Below, in pieces: positions 30,540-39,492 of a stretch of 64,000 nt of DNA. The notes below the pieces were generated by a model. The model worked only from the letters and a program-made list of their open reading frames with translations. It ran no database searches and had not been told where the DNA came from. The translations under genes were made by a program, and so were the position numbers. The stretch's first letter is position 1. Each line of letters begins with the position of its first letter. The stretch is from Herbihabitans rhizosphaerae. Its GTDB lineage: Bacteria; Actinomycetota; Actinomycetes; Mycobacteriales; Pseudonocardiaceae. The stretch is taken from assembly GCF_004216555.1 (NCBI RefSeq), contig NZ_SGWQ01000002.1:91120-155119 (forward strand), in the 5' to 3' direction.

Positions 30540-31271
30540 TTACAGCGTCAGGTGCGCCAGCCAATGGTCGAGCAGCGCCTGGTCACCCTCGACCGTGACC
30601 CGGTCGACGGACTGGCGACGGGTCAGCACGAGCAGCAGATCGCCGGCCGGCCCGCGCACGGTCACGTCTGCCGGGCCGTCAGACCGGCTCCAGCGCACGC
30701 CGTCCGGAGTGCGGGTGATCAGCCAGCTCGCGTCGGCGGCCAGCCGCAGCGTCTGGCCGGTTCCCTTCAGCACGGCCAGATCCGGCCGCAGCGTCGGCGT
30801 GAGCGGATGGGACAGCAGCTCGAGCAGCTCGTCGATCCCGTCGGCGGCCAGGTCCGGCGCCACCGTGACGGGCGCACCGGCGGTGAGTGCCGCGTCCGCG
30901 TGGTGCACCGCGGTGTCGTGCAGCATCCTGCGCAGCCAGTACCTGGCCGGCTGCTCCCCGAAGAACGTCCACACGGGACGGTCGCCCGCGGCGAGCACGG
31001 TCTCCGCGAGCCCGTCTGCGCTGTCCCGCAGCCAGTCCGACCACGTGCTCGGCTCGCCGGGGTCCGCGTCGAACGGATCGGGCACCGCGCTCGGCCCGGA
31101 CTCGATGATGCTCCGCGCCCAGCGTTGCGCCTGGCCGACGTGCCCGACCAGCACCCGCAGTGTCCACTTGGGACAGGTGGGTACCGGCGTATTCGGATCC
31201 GCGGTGGCCGCGGCATCGGCGAGGCCCGCCGTGTGCTCGCGCAGCCCCTCGGCGAGTCGTGTGATCTCCAT
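30540..31271 (-). CDS. Maleylpyruvate isomerase/DinB-like mycothiol-dependent family protein
   Basis: A 243-residue protein starting at ATG 31271 (MEITRLAEGLREHTAGL). The N-terminal DinB-like helical bundle has the family pattern PTCPKWTLRVLVGHVGQAQRWA, and the histidines in MLHDTAVHHADAA match the metal site region. The C-terminal third is the MDMPI_C-type beta domain (VRGPAGDLLLVLTRR). Members use mycothiol, the actinobacterial thiol, as cofactor or substrate; many have no assigned reaction. Divergent from the MerR gene across 41 bases, so likely its target. Confidence 0.75.
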   Translation of the reverse strand: MEITRLAEGLREHTAGLADAAATADPNTPVPTCPKWTLRVLVGHVGQAQRWARSIIESGPSAVPDPFDADPGEPSTWSDWLRDSADGLAETVLAAGDRPVWTFFGEQPARYWLRRMLHDTAVHHADAALTAGAPVTVAPDLAADGIDELLELLSHPLTPTLRPDLAVLKGTGQTLRLAADASWLITRTPDGVRWSRSDGPADVTVRGPAGDLLLVLTRRQSVDRVTVEGDQALLDHWLAHLTL

Positions 31272-31312
31272 GGCCTTAACGTAGAAGTTCCACTCGGCTG
31301 GAGGTTCAACCG

Positions 31313-32212
31313 ATGGTGATCGGGAACACGTTCGGCATCGGCGACCTGGCACGGCACACGGGCGTCCCGGTCCGCACGATCCGCTTCTACTGCGACGAGG
31401 GCCTGCTGGAGCCGGTGCGCAGCGCGGGAGGGCACCGCCGGTTCGACGGTGCCGCGATGGACCGGCTGAACCTGATCCGGCGGCTGCGCCGGCTGGGGCT
31501 CGGGCTGCGCGCGATCACCGACGTGGTGGCCGAGCAGCTACCGCTCGCCGACGCCGTGGCGGCCGAGCGTGCCGCGTTGGACGCCGATCTCGCGCGGCTG
31601 GCCTGGCGCCGCGCCGCGCTCCGCGCCGTCGAGGAGACACCGCCGGCCGACCGTGCCGCCCGGCTCGATCTGCTCGCCGCGGTCGGGGACGGCGACGCGG
31701 CGCACGACGCGCTGATCCGCTTCTGGCGTCCGATGACCGCCGGCCCGATCCCGTCCGACACGGTGCGGATGTTCCTCGACATCAGCGCGCCGCGACCGCC
31801 CGAGCAGCCCAGTGCCGCGCAGGTGGTCGCCTACGCCGAACTCGTGGTGCTGGTCGCCGACAAGACTTTGGCCACCGATCTGCGGGCCAGCACGCTGGTC
31901 AACCGGGAGCGGATCGCCGACCTGGGTGCGCTGCACGCGGCGGTCGGGGCGGCGTGCGAGCTGGCGCTGCCGCTGGTGGCGGCCGGCGCGCCACCGGCGG
32001 GCGGGCCCGCGCTGGACCGGTTCGTCGCGGCGCACGCAGCCGCGCTGAAAACCGGTGACACACCGGAGTTTCGGCGGGAGTTGACCGTCCGCACCGCCGC
32101 CGATCGCGGGCCGCGGATGCGCCGCTACTGGCATCTTGTCGGTGAGGTCACCGGCGAGCAGGCGCCGATGGGTGTCACGCACACCTGGTTGCTGGACGCC
32201 CTTTCGGGTTGA
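31313..32212 (+). CDS. MerR-family transcriptional regulator
   Basis: A 299-residue regulator. The N-terminal MerR helix-turn-helix is clear: FGIGDLARHTGVPVRTIRFYCDEGLLEPVRS and GGHRRFDGAAMDRLNLIRRLRRLGLGL, followed by a coiled helix and a long alpha-helical C-terminal domain (about 120-299) of unknown ligand. Divergent from the DinB-like gene; the 41-base gap must hold both promoters, so it probably controls both. GGAGG upstream of the ATG. Confidence 0.88.
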   Translation: MVIGNTFGIGDLARHTGVPVRTIRFYCDEGLLEPVRSAGGHRRFDGAAMDRLNLIRRLRRLGLGLRAITDVVAEQLPLADAVAAERAALDADLARLAWRRAALRAVEETPPADRAARLDLLAAVGDGDAAHDALIRFWRPMTAGPIPSDTVRMFLDISAPRPPEQPSAAQVVAYAELVVLVADKTLATDLRASTLVNRERIADLGALHAAVGAACELALPLVAAGAPPAGGPALDRFVAAHAAALKTGDTPEFRRELTVRTAADRGPRMRRYWHLVGEVTGEQAPMGVTHTWLLDALSG

Positions 32213-32270
32213 CTGGCGGGTTGTCCAGACCATAGCGTTCACTTTATTGAACACTGGAGGGAGATTCCGC

Positions 32271-33671
32271 ATGGCCCGCCCTGCTCGGCGCGATCCGTAC
32301 AAGCTCACTGAGGCGCCAGGGTTTCGCGAATACATCAAGGGGAACTGGGGAGACGCCGACCGTGGGGTCCAGCTGACCGACGGCGCCGCGTCCGCCGCGG
32401 CCGACCACCGGCGGCGGCTCGTGGAAGCCTTGCCCGGCAGGCGAATCGCGGTCGCCTCCGGGTGGGCGCCGGTGCGTTCCAACGACACCGACTACGGCTT
32501 CCGGCCGGACAGCGACTTCTCCTGGCTCACCGGATCGAGCGCCGAGGGCGCGGTGCTGGTGTTGGGGCCGGACGGCGACGCCGAGTTGTTCATGCGCGAG
32601 CCCGCCGGTCCGGACGAGGTCGACTTCTTCGCCAGTGCGCGCGACGGCGAGCTGTGGGTCGGGCCGGTGCCCGGACTGCGTGAGTGGAGCGCCGCGCTCG
32701 GACTGACCTGCCGGCCGATCGAGGACCTGGCCTCGGCACTGCGCGGCCGCGACCCGGAGATCATCGCGACCTCCGGCGTGGACCCGGTGCTGGACGCGCT
32801 GGCCGGCGGGCCGGACGTGGAGCTGCGCCAGACGCTCGGTGAGTTGCGGCGGATCAAGGACGACTGGGAGATCGGCCAACTGCGGTCCGCGGTCGACGCC
32901 ACGATCCTCGGGTTCGCCGACGTGGCGGGCGAGCTGCCGGCCGCGATCAAGGGCGGCGGCGAGCGGTGGCTGGAGGGCACCTTCGACCGCAGGGCGCGCG
33001 CCGAGGGCAACGGCGTCGGGTACGCCTCGATCGTCGGGGCCGGCGAGCACGCGCCGGTGCTGCACTGGGTGCGCAACGACGGTCGGGTGCCCGAGGACGC
33101 GCTGCTGCTGCTCGACGCCGGGGTGGAGATGAACACCCTCTACACCGCCGACATCACCCGGACGATGCCCACGACGGGTGCCTACACCGAGGCGCAGCGG
33201 CAGGTCTACGACCTGGTGCTGACCGCCCACCGTGCGGCGCTGGACGCGGTCCGGCCAGGTGCGGAATACCGCGCGTTCCACAAGGCGGCCATGCCCGTGC
33301 TGGCTCAGGGCCTGCACGATTGGGGCCTGTTGCCGGTCTCCGTGGACGAGGCGCTGGAGCTGCACAACCAGCACCACCGGCGCTACATCTGTTGCGGCGT
33401 AGGACATTTCGTCGGTCTCGACGTGCACGACTGCGCCCGCGCGTCGGCCGAGATGTACCACGAAGGGACGCTCGAGGCGGGCATGGTGCTGGCCGTGGAG
33501 CCGGGCCTGTACTTCCACCCGAACGACCTGACCGTGCCGCCGGAGTTGCGCGGGATCGGCATCCGGATCGAGGACAACGTGCTGGTCACCGGCGGAGGCA
33601 ACGAGGTGCTGTCGACCGAGCTGCCGATCGAACCCGACGAACTGGAGCGCTGGGTCCAGTCGCGATTCTGA
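32271..33671 (+). CDS. pepP: Xaa-Pro aminopeptidase (aminopeptidase P)
   Basis: A 466-residue pita-bread metallopeptidase removing N-terminal residues that precede proline. N-terminal creatinase-like domain (about 40-185), then the catalytic domain with all five metal ligands visible by pattern: Asp282, Asp294, His379 (GVGHFVGLDVHD), Glu410 (AVEPGLYF) and Glu434 (IRIEDNVLVT). Start at ATG 32271 with GGAGGGAG upstream. Cytoplasmic; housekeeping peptide turnover. Confidence 0.92.
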   Translation: MARPARRDPYKLTEAPGFREYIKGNWGDADRGVQLTDGAASAAADHRRRLVEALPGRRIAVASGWAPVRSNDTDYGFRPDSDFSWLTGSSAEGAVLVLGPDGDAELFMREPAGPDEVDFFASARDGELWVGPVPGLREWSAALGLTCRPIEDLASALRGRDPEIIATSGVDPVLDALAGGPDVELRQTLGELRRIKDDWEIGQLRSAVDATILGFADVAGELPAAIKGGGERWLEGTFDRRARAEGNGVGYASIVGAGEHAPVLHWVRNDGRVPEDALLLLDAGVEMNTLYTADITRTMPTTGAYTEAQRQVYDLVLTAHRAALDAVRPGAEYRAFHKAAMPVLAQGLHDWGLLPVSVDEALELHNQHHRRYICCGVGHFVGLDVHDCARASAEMYHEGTLEAGMVLAVEPGLYFHPNDLTVPPELRGIGIRIEDNVLVTGGGNEVLSTELPIEPDELERWVQSRF

Positions 33672-33748
33672 CGTGGATTCCGTTTAACAATTGACTCGGG
33701 ATAATCGTGGCTTGACCGCGGGAACCGGGCAATCTTATTGTCGATTCG

Positions 33749-33943
33749 AATTGTCCTAACCACCAGTCCTGTGACGGCGTGCTGCTCGCGCCGAATGTGG
33801 TGGCCACGGCCGGCCACTGCACCGTGCAGATGGAGCCGTGGAACGAGCGCACCGTGATCGTCGGCCGCACCGATCTGAGCACCACTGACCTGCCAAGGAC
33901 CGCAGACCGGAATGCGGACCCGTCCCGTACGCCGACGCGATGA
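33749..33943 (+). pseudogene. Trypsin-like serine protease fragment
   Basis: The frame encodes CDGVLLAPNVVATAGHCTVQ and then about 40 further residues, containing the catalytic-histidine motif TAGHC of S1 proteases with the upstream CxGVLLAPxxV strand. There is no start, no signal peptide and no Asp or Ser catalytic block; the frame stops at 33941-33943. A short frame after it (ADAMNKILQGNGAETNWKHL) may be another remnant. The remaining bases from 33672 to 33988 hold nothing I recognise. Confidence 0.6.
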
Positions 33944-33988
33944 ACAAGATTCTTCAGGGCAACGGTGCCGAGACGAACTGGAAGCACC

Positions 33989-34498
33989 TCACTCGTCCGG
34001 CAGTTCGGAATTGAGCCGCACCTCGTCTCTGCCGTCGAACCGGTAGCCCACCCCGCGCACCGTGGTGATCAGCTCGCCGTACGGGCCGAGCTTCTTGCGC
34101 AGGCGGCGAATGTGCACGTCCAGCGTCCGGCTCACGATCGGCGCGGTGATGCCCCACACCTCGGCCAGCACCGCCTCGCGCCGCTGCACCCGGTTCGGCC
34201 GCGCCGCGAGGAACCACAGCAGGTCGAACTCCAGGCGGGTCAGGCCGATCGGCACGCCCTCGCGGCGCACCGTGCGCGCCACCGGATCGATGTACAGGTG
34301 TTCGCCCGGCCCCTCGAACGGCGCGGGCCGGGGCGACGGGATGGCCGCCGCTGCCCAGGGCGCGTCGCCGTGGGTGGACACGATCACGCCGGGCATCTCG
34401 GCGACGTCGCCGAGCATCTCGTTGACGGCGGTGACCACCGTCGGGGTGTACGGAAGATCGATGTTCAGTCGGAGCACGAATCGGGTCGCGGTCTGCAT
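33989..34498 (-). CDS. OmpR/PhoB-type winged-helix DNA-binding protein without receiver domain
   Basis: A 169-residue protein starting at ATG 34498 (GAGGAAAC upstream). The C-terminal half is a Trans_reg_C winged helix: GEHLYIDPVARTVRREG, LTRLEFDLLWFLAARPNRVQRREAVLAEVWG, SRTLDVHIRRLRKKLG and ITTVRGVGYRF. The N-terminal 75 residues (RFVLRLNIDLPYTPTVVTAVNEMLGDV) are not a receiver domain and have no phospho-acceptor pattern, so the input signal is unknown. Single gene with no obvious partner kinase nearby. Confidence 0.85.
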   Translation of the reverse strand: MQTATRFVLRLNIDLPYTPTVVTAVNEMLGDVAEMPGVIVSTHGDAPWAAAAIPSPRPAPFEGPGEHLYIDPVARTVRREGVPIGLTRLEFDLLWFLAARPNRVQRREAVLAEVWGITAPIVSRTLDVHIRRLRKKLGPYGELITTVRGVGYRFDGRDEVRLNSELPDE

Positions 34499-34749
34499 GG
34501 TTTCCTCGCCTCGCTGGTGGACTGGTCCTGGTCGCGGTGGACCGGACACCCTTGGGCGCCCACGAGCGCGTAGTCCACGTGGCGTCGCCTGGTCAGTCCG
34601 TTTCGAGGCACGCGATCATCGGACCCGACCGGACACGGCGGCGTCAACGGCGTCCGCATGCTGGTTGCCACCCAAGAGGCCTCACACCGGGAGGGGTCCC
34701 GCCCGCCGGCGGCTAGCGTCGGCCTCGTGTCGATCGCTGGGAGGAATCG

Positions 34750-35099
34750 ATGAGGCGTCGAGTCGTGTTGGGGGTGCTGGTCGCGATCCTGGTGGCCGCC
34801 GGGGTGGTGGCCGGTGTCGTGGACGCCCGTCCGCCGGGGCGCAGCCGAAGGTCGAGCGGCTGACGCTGGCGTCCGGGGCGACGCTTCCGTACTACGGCAA
34901 CCATTCGCTCACCGGTGGGGCGCCGGTGACCCGTGCGGTCGTGGTGGTGCACGGAACCGGTCGCAACGCCGACGAGTACTACGACTCGATGCTGCGCACG
35001 GCGACCGACGCCGGCGCCGAGCGGGACACGGTGATCATCGCGCCGCGGTTCCAGACCGACGAGGACAGTCCGGCCGACAGTGATGCCTGTTCGGCCTAA
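34750..35099 (+). pseudogene. Frameshifted, truncated secreted alpha/beta hydrolase
   Basis: The ATG at 34750 (GGAGGAA upstream) opens a signal-peptide frame, RVVLGVLVAILVAAGVVAGVV. It then shifts frame near 34838 in a CCGGGGCGC stretch. The other frame continues as a hydrolase N-terminus: VERLTLASGATLPYYGNHSL and AVVVVHGTGRNADEYYDSML (oxyanion-loop HGTG), then IIAPRFQTDEDSPADSD. It stops at 35097-35099, before any nucleophile elbow, so even corrected it lacks most of the catalytic domain. Confidence 0.65.
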
Positions 35100-35149
35100 T
35101 ACATTTCACCCTAATCTGACCAGGCAAAATCAGCCGAACGTCGTCGCGG

Positions 35150-35614
35150 TCAGTCGAAAGAGGGATCGTCCAGAAGTCGGAAGTCAGCGAAATCGAAGCC
35201 GGGGGAGACGACACAGCTCACGAGTACTTCGGAGTCGTTCAGTGGACGGGCCGACTGCCACGTGCCCGGCGGCACGACCGCCTGCGGACGCTGACCTGCG
35301 GCGAGATCCGACCCGAGCACGACTGTGTCCGGCTCGGCGGACGGCTGATCACCGTCGCCGCCGAGTTGGAGCACCAGCGGGCCGCCGGCGTGCCACAGCC
35401 ACAACTCGGCCGAGCGCACGACGTGCCAGCGGGAACGCTCGCCAGGACACAGCAGGAAGTAGATCGCCGTGGCGGCGGCGCGCTCGCCGGGATAGCCGGC
35501 CGGGTGCACGGTCGTGTCGCTGCGCCAGGTCTGCCGGTACCAGCCGCCCTCGGGATGCGGTGCGAGATCGAGAATTCTGGCCGTCTCGGGTACGGCCGGA
35601 CTTTCACTGGCCAT
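35150..35614 (-). CDS. Cupin family protein (DUF985/Cupin_5 type)
   Basis: A 154-residue single-domain cupin. Family pattern: LDLAPHPEGGWYRQTWRSD at the start, then ATAIYFLLCPGERSRWHVVRSAELWLWHAGGPL, and VVPPGTWQSARPL with the C-terminal VVSPGFDFADFRLLDD. Members bind small molecules or metals and have no firm general function. The ATG at 35614 overlaps the end of an upstream small membrane-protein gene by 11 bases, so the two are probably co-translated. Confidence 0.88.
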   Translation of the reverse strand: MASESPAVPETARILDLAPHPEGGWYRQTWRSDTTVHPAGYPGERAAATAIYFLLCPGERSRWHVVRSAELWLWHAGGPLVLQLGGDGDQPSAEPDTVVLGSDLAAGQRPQAVVPPGTWQSARPLNDSEVLVSCVVSPGFDFADFRLLDDPSFD

Positions 35615-35777
35615 AGGAATCCCGGGTGATGTCGGCCTGCCGCCGCGCCAGGATCCGGTCGGTCACCGCTCTCGGGTTGCCCCGCTTCCGGTCCGGCACC
35701 AGTCGGCGTGAACGGCGGTCGAAACCCCACGCCACGAGCAGCAACGCAACGAAGATTCCAGCGATGATCCACCCCAT
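35604..35777 (-). CDS. Small single-pass membrane protein, unknown function
   Basis: A 57-residue protein starting at ATG 35777 behind a strong GGAGG. One N-terminal transmembrane helix (GWIIAGIFVALLLVAWGF), then a highly basic cytoplasmic tail (DRRSRRLVPDRKRGNPRA) ending DITRDSYGQ. Its stop overlaps the cupin gene start, indicating a two-gene operon. I recognise no family. The good ribosome site, the helix and the overlap make it credible despite its size. Confidence 0.6.
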   Translation of the reverse strand: MGWIIAGIFVALLLVAWGFDRRSRRLVPDRKRGNPRAVTDRILARRQADITRDSYGQ

Positions 35778-35861
35778 GTCGAACCTCCCCAGTCACCACC
35801 ACGGTGCCACAGGTGGTGGCGATCATGCCACCGGCCGTGCCCGCAGCTCCTTGATCAACAG

Positions 35862-36526
35862 CTACAGCAGGTAGCAGCCGCCGACCGCGGTCGTGATCAC
35901 GCCGACCGGGAGCGCGACCGGCGCCAGCAGAAGCTGTGCGAGCAGATCGGCCGTGGCCAGCAGCACCGCGCCGGTGAGGGCGGCCGGCAGCAGCGGAATC
36001 CTCGACGAGCCGGCCAGTCACCGGCCGATTTGCGGCGCCGCGAGCGCGATGAACACGATCGGACCGGTGACCGCGGTGACGGTGGCCGTGCACCCGACGG
36101 CGGCCAGTACGAGGATCACCGCGAACGGCAACAGCACGTCCGACCAGTCGAGCCCGTTCAGCGAGCCCGCGCTCCACCCGGTCGCGGCGATCGCCACCTC
36201 CAACTCGGCGCGCAGCACGATCCACGAGTTGATCGCGGTCAGCACGACGAGCGCGCCCGCGTCCAGGCCGATCACGTCCGCGCTGCGGAGCGGGGTTGCG
36301 GGTCAGGCCCTGGAGCACCGCGCCGGCCAGTGCCAGCGCCGCGCCCGAACACCAGCGCGGCGGCCACCCTCGGCAGCCGCCACTGCATGATCACGAACGT
36401 CTCCTCGCCCCGCCCGACGATCGCGGCCAGCACCTCCGACGGCGTGGACCAGGTGCTGCCGTGGCACAACCCGACGAACATCAGCGCGAGCGCGAGGAGC
36501 ACCGGACCGCCGAGCGCCGCCGTCAC
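35862..36526 (-). pseudogene. Broken FecCD-family siderophore permease
   Basis: Read on the minus strand from GTG 36526, the family pattern is recognisable across frames. It starts VLLALALMFVGLC and MQWRLPRVAAALVFG, shifts frame to LQGLTRNP, then shifts again to DVIGLDAGALVVLTAINSWI and GPIVFIALAAPQIGR. A TGA follows, then in frame LAGSSRIPLLPAALTG and LPVGVITTAVGGCYLL. At least two frameshifts and one internal stop make it non-functional. No binding protein or ATPase lies beside it, so this is a relic of a second iron-siderophore importer. The 136 bases before the next gene hold nothing I recognise. Confidence 0.75.
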
Positions 36527-36662
36527 GATCCCGGCAGCGTGCGGCCAGCCCCCGGGCGCCTTCGCCGCATCCGGTGGCGGGGAACGGGCAACGGGCTGAG
36601 ACTGTGTGCGCGGTCACACCTGGTGCCCCGCTCCGGTCCCCGTTCCCGCCCGAGGAGTTCCC

Positions 36663-38984
36663 ATGTCGGACGAACCCTCAGCCGACCCCACCACAGCACC
36701 GCGCCAGGTCAGCCGGCGCAGTTTCGTCGGCTACCTGTTGGCCGGCAGCACCGTCGTCGCCGCGGCCGAGATCGGGCTGGGCAACACCCCCAGCGCCGAG
36801 GCCGCGCTGCCGACCGTCGCGGTGCCGGCCGACATCTACGACCTGACCGACGCGCAGGGCGACGCGGCGCTGCCCACCCAAGGCCTGATCAAGGTCCAGG
36901 TGAACAAGGACGGCACCGCGTCGTTCGAGTTGCCCAGGGCGGAGGTCGGCCAGGGCATCGAGACCGCGTTCGCGATGATCGTCGCCGAAGAGCTGGACCT
37001 GCCGGTGGAGAAGGTCCACGTCACGCTCGCGCCGGCGCGTCCCGAGCTGCTGATGAACCAGATCACCGGCGGCTCGGCGTCCATCTTCGTGCTGTTCACC
37101 CCGGTTCGGGTGGCCGCCGCGATCGCACGGCAGGCGCTGCTGCGGGCGGCGGCGATCCAGCTCGGCTCGGTGGTCGACCGACTGCGCAGCAAGGCCGGCG
37201 AGATCATCGCGCCGGACGGTCGCACGCTGTCCTACGGCGAACTCGCCGAGAAGGCGGCCGGCGTGGACACCACGGCGATTCGGGTGACCCTCAAGGACAC
37301 CTCCGACTTCACCGTGATCGGCACCCGGCAGCGCCGGCTGGACGCCCGCGACGCGATCACCGGGCGCAAGCGGTACGCCATGGACCTCGACGTCCCCGGC
37401 GCGCTGCCGGCGATGATCTGCCGCCCGCCGACGCTCAACGGCACCGTCCGCGCGATCCGCAACGCCGCCGAGGTGAAGGCGATGCCGGGTGTCACGCACG
37501 TGGTGACCGTGCCGACCGGTGTCGCCGTGCGGGCGAAGACCTTCGGACAGTGCATCGACGCGATCCGGGCGCTGAAGGTGGACTGGAACGCGGGCCTGGT
37601 GGCGAGCGCGTCCGACGAGTCGGTGCTGGTCGAGCTGAAGCGCGCCGAACTGCCGCTGCTGGTGCCCTCGGTGCCACTGCTGACCAAGGTGCGGGACTTC
37701 GACTTCACGTTCTACTTCCGCAGCGGCTCGCCGCTGGAGCCGAACTGCGCGGTCGCCGACGTGCGCGCGGACCGGGCCACGATCTGGGCGTCGGCCAAGG
37801 TCCCGGTCGTCGCCGTCCAGGAGATCGCCGGGAAGCTCGGCCTGCCGATGAGCAAGGTCAGGTTCAACGTCGTGGAGGGCGGCGGCTCGTTCGGCCGCAA
37901 GCTCTTCCATGACGGGGCACTGGAGGCGGCGCGGGTGTCCAAGGCGTGCGGCGCGCCGGTGCGGCTGATGTGGCACCGGGCCGACGAGCCGCGCCAGGGG
38001 CGCCAGCACCCGATCGCCACCTCGCGCATCCGGGTGGCTCATCTCGCCGGCAACATCCTGAGCTTCGAGCAGCGGCACACCAGCGTGGTGACCGACTTCA
38101 AGCACGGCTTCGGCGACGTGATCACCGCGACCGCGGCGCGGCTCCCGTTCGGCGATGTCGCGCTGTCCCAGGCGATCTTCCTGCTCACCCAGTTCGTGCC
38201 GTACGACTTCGGGCTTGTGACCCAGACGCTGACCGAGAGCAACCAGCACTTCAACACCAGCGCGGTGCGCAACATCTACTCGCCGGACGTGCGCGCGGCC
38301 AGCGAGCTGGTGATCGACCAGCTGGCCAAGGAGACGGGCAAGGACCCGGTGGTGTTCCGCCGCGAGCACCTGCGCAAGCCGAGGGTTCGCCGGGTGCTGG
38401 ACAAGGTCGTGGCCGAAGGGAAGTGGGGCCGGCCCATGCCGGCCGGCACCGCGCAGGGCGTGGCCATCCACGAGGAGTACAAGGGCGCGTCGGCCTGTCT
38501 GGTCGAGATCGACTGCCGGCCGGAGACGGTGAACCGGCCGATCCGGGACGGCGTCGGCGGGCCGAGGGTGACCAAGGTGGTGTACGCCATCGACCCCGGC
38601 GTGGCGGTCAACCCGCTCGGGCTGGAGGCGCAGATGCACGGCGGGATCATGGACGGCATCGCGCTCGCGCTGACCGCCTCGTGCCACCTCGAGGACGGGC
38701 ACTTCCTGGAGGCGAGCTGGGACAACTACCCGTACACCCGGCAGTGGAACGTGCCGGGCGACGTGAAGGTGTTCGTGATGCCGTCGGACAACCCGCCGGG
38801 TGGCGGCGGTGAGGCCGGTGTGGCGGCGGCGTTCTCCGCGGTGGCGTGCGCGTACACCCGCGCGGTCGGCGCGCTGCCGAAGTACTTCCCGATCAACCAC
38901 AAGGATCCGCTGTTCTGGGAACCCAAGCCGTTCGTCCCGCCGGTTCCCGCCTCGCCCACCGACGGCCTCGAGCACCTGATCTGA
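36663..38984 (+). CDS. Molybdopterin-binding large subunit of a xanthine-oxidase-family dehydrogenase (IorB-like)
   Basis: A 773-residue subunit of the aldehyde oxidase/xanthine dehydrogenase family, of the one-subunit-plus-[2Fe-2S] type typified by isoquinoline 1-oxidoreductase. A twin-arginine export signal (SRRSFVGYLLAGSTVVAA, about 17-34) places it outside the membrane. Molybdopterin motifs GGGSFGRKLFHDGALEAA and PPGGGGEAGVAAAF are present; Glu717 in GEAGV is the expected catalytic base. The repeated AIDPGVAVNPLGLEAQMHGG block is also typical. Followed after 10 bases by its [2Fe-2S] subunit. It hydroxylates or dehydrogenates an N-heterocycle or aldehyde; substrate unknown. Confidence 0.85.
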   Translation: MSDEPSADPTTAPRQVSRRSFVGYLLAGSTVVAAAEIGLGNTPSAEAALPTVAVPADIYDLTDAQGDAALPTQGLIKVQVNKDGTASFELPRAEVGQGIETAFAMIVAEELDLPVEKVHVTLAPARPELLMNQITGGSASIFVLFTPVRVAAAIARQALLRAAAIQLGSVVDRLRSKAGEIIAPDGRTLSYGELAEKAAGVDTTAIRVTLKDTSDFTVIGTRQRRLDARDAITGRKRYAMDLDVPGALPAMICRPPTLNGTVRAIRNAAEVKAMPGVTHVVTVPTGVAVRAKTFGQCIDAIRALKVDWNAGLVASASDESVLVELKRAELPLLVPSVPLLTKVRDFDFTFYFRSGSPLEPNCAVADVRADRATIWASAKVPVVAVQEIAGKLGLPMSKVRFNVVEGGGSFGRKLFHDGALEAARVSKACGAPVRLMWHRADEPRQGRQHPIATSRIRVAHLAGNILSFEQRHTSVVTDFKHGFGDVITATAARLPFGDVALSQAIFLLTQFVPYDFGLVTQTLTESNQHFNTSAVRNIYSPDVRAASELVIDQLAKETGKDPVVFRREHLRKPRVRRVLDKVVAEGKWGRPMPAGTAQGVAIHEEYKGASACLVEIDCRPETVNRPIRDGVGGPRVTKVVYAIDPGVAVNPLGLEAQMHGGIMDGIALALTASCHLEDGHFLEASWDNYPYTRQWNVPGDVKVFVMPSDNPPGGGGEAGVAAAFSAVACAYTRAVGALPKYFPINHKDPLFWEPKPFVPPVPASPTDGLEHLI

Positions 38985-38994
38985 GGAGACCGAC

Positions 38995-39480
38995 ATGCCC
39001 ACTCACACCTTCGTGCTCAACGGGAAGTCGGTAACCGTGGACGTCGCCGACGAGGAGCGGCTGCTCTGGGTGCTGCGCGACGTGCTCGGGGTGCGCGGCC
39101 CGAAATACGGCTGCGGGATCAACGTGTGCAAGGCGTGCACGTCGCACTTCAACGGCCGAGGCTTCAACCCGTGTGCGGTGCCGGTCGGCGCGCTGAAACC
39201 GACCGACGAGGTGACGACCATCGAAGGGCTCGCCGGGTCGGTCGGGCGCGACCTGCACCCGATGCAGGAGGCCTGGCTGGAACACGATGTCGCGCAGTGC
39301 GGCTACTGCCAGCCGGGTCAGATCATGATGGCCGTCGCCGTGGTGAACCGGGCGAAGCGGGCGGGCCGGGAGATCACCGAGGCGGACCTGGACAACATCC
39401 GCAACGTCTGCCGGTGCGGCACGTACAGCAAGATTCGGGACGCGATCGAGGACGGCGCTCAGCGAATGGGCGCGGGGTGA
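38995..39480 (+). CDS. [2Fe-2S] small subunit of the molybdenum hydroxylase (IorA-like)
   Basis: A 161-residue electron-transfer subunit with two [2Fe-2S] clusters. All eight cysteines are present: Cys40, Cys45, Cys48 and Cys60 (plant-ferredoxin domain, GCGINVCKAC) and Cys102, Cys105, Cys139 and Cys141 (helical domain, QCGYCQPGQ and CRCGTY). GAGGAG precedes the ATG. It pairs with the Tat-exported large subunit and is presumably carried out with it, as it has no signal of its own. Confidence 0.93.
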   Translation: MPTHTFVLNGKSVTVDVADEERLLWVLRDVLGVRGPKYGCGINVCKACTSHFNGRGFNPCAVPVGALKPTDEVTTIEGLAGSVGRDLHPMQEAWLEHDVAQCGYCQPGQIMMAVAVVNRAKRAGREITEADLDNIRNVCRCGTYSKIRDAIEDGAQRMGAG

Positions 39481-39492
39481 CGGAAACGCGGA

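Noticed and set aside
35100..35149. Possible continuation of the broken hydrolase beyond 35099
   Set aside because: No frame in these bases resumes hydrolase motifs before the convergent cupin gene.
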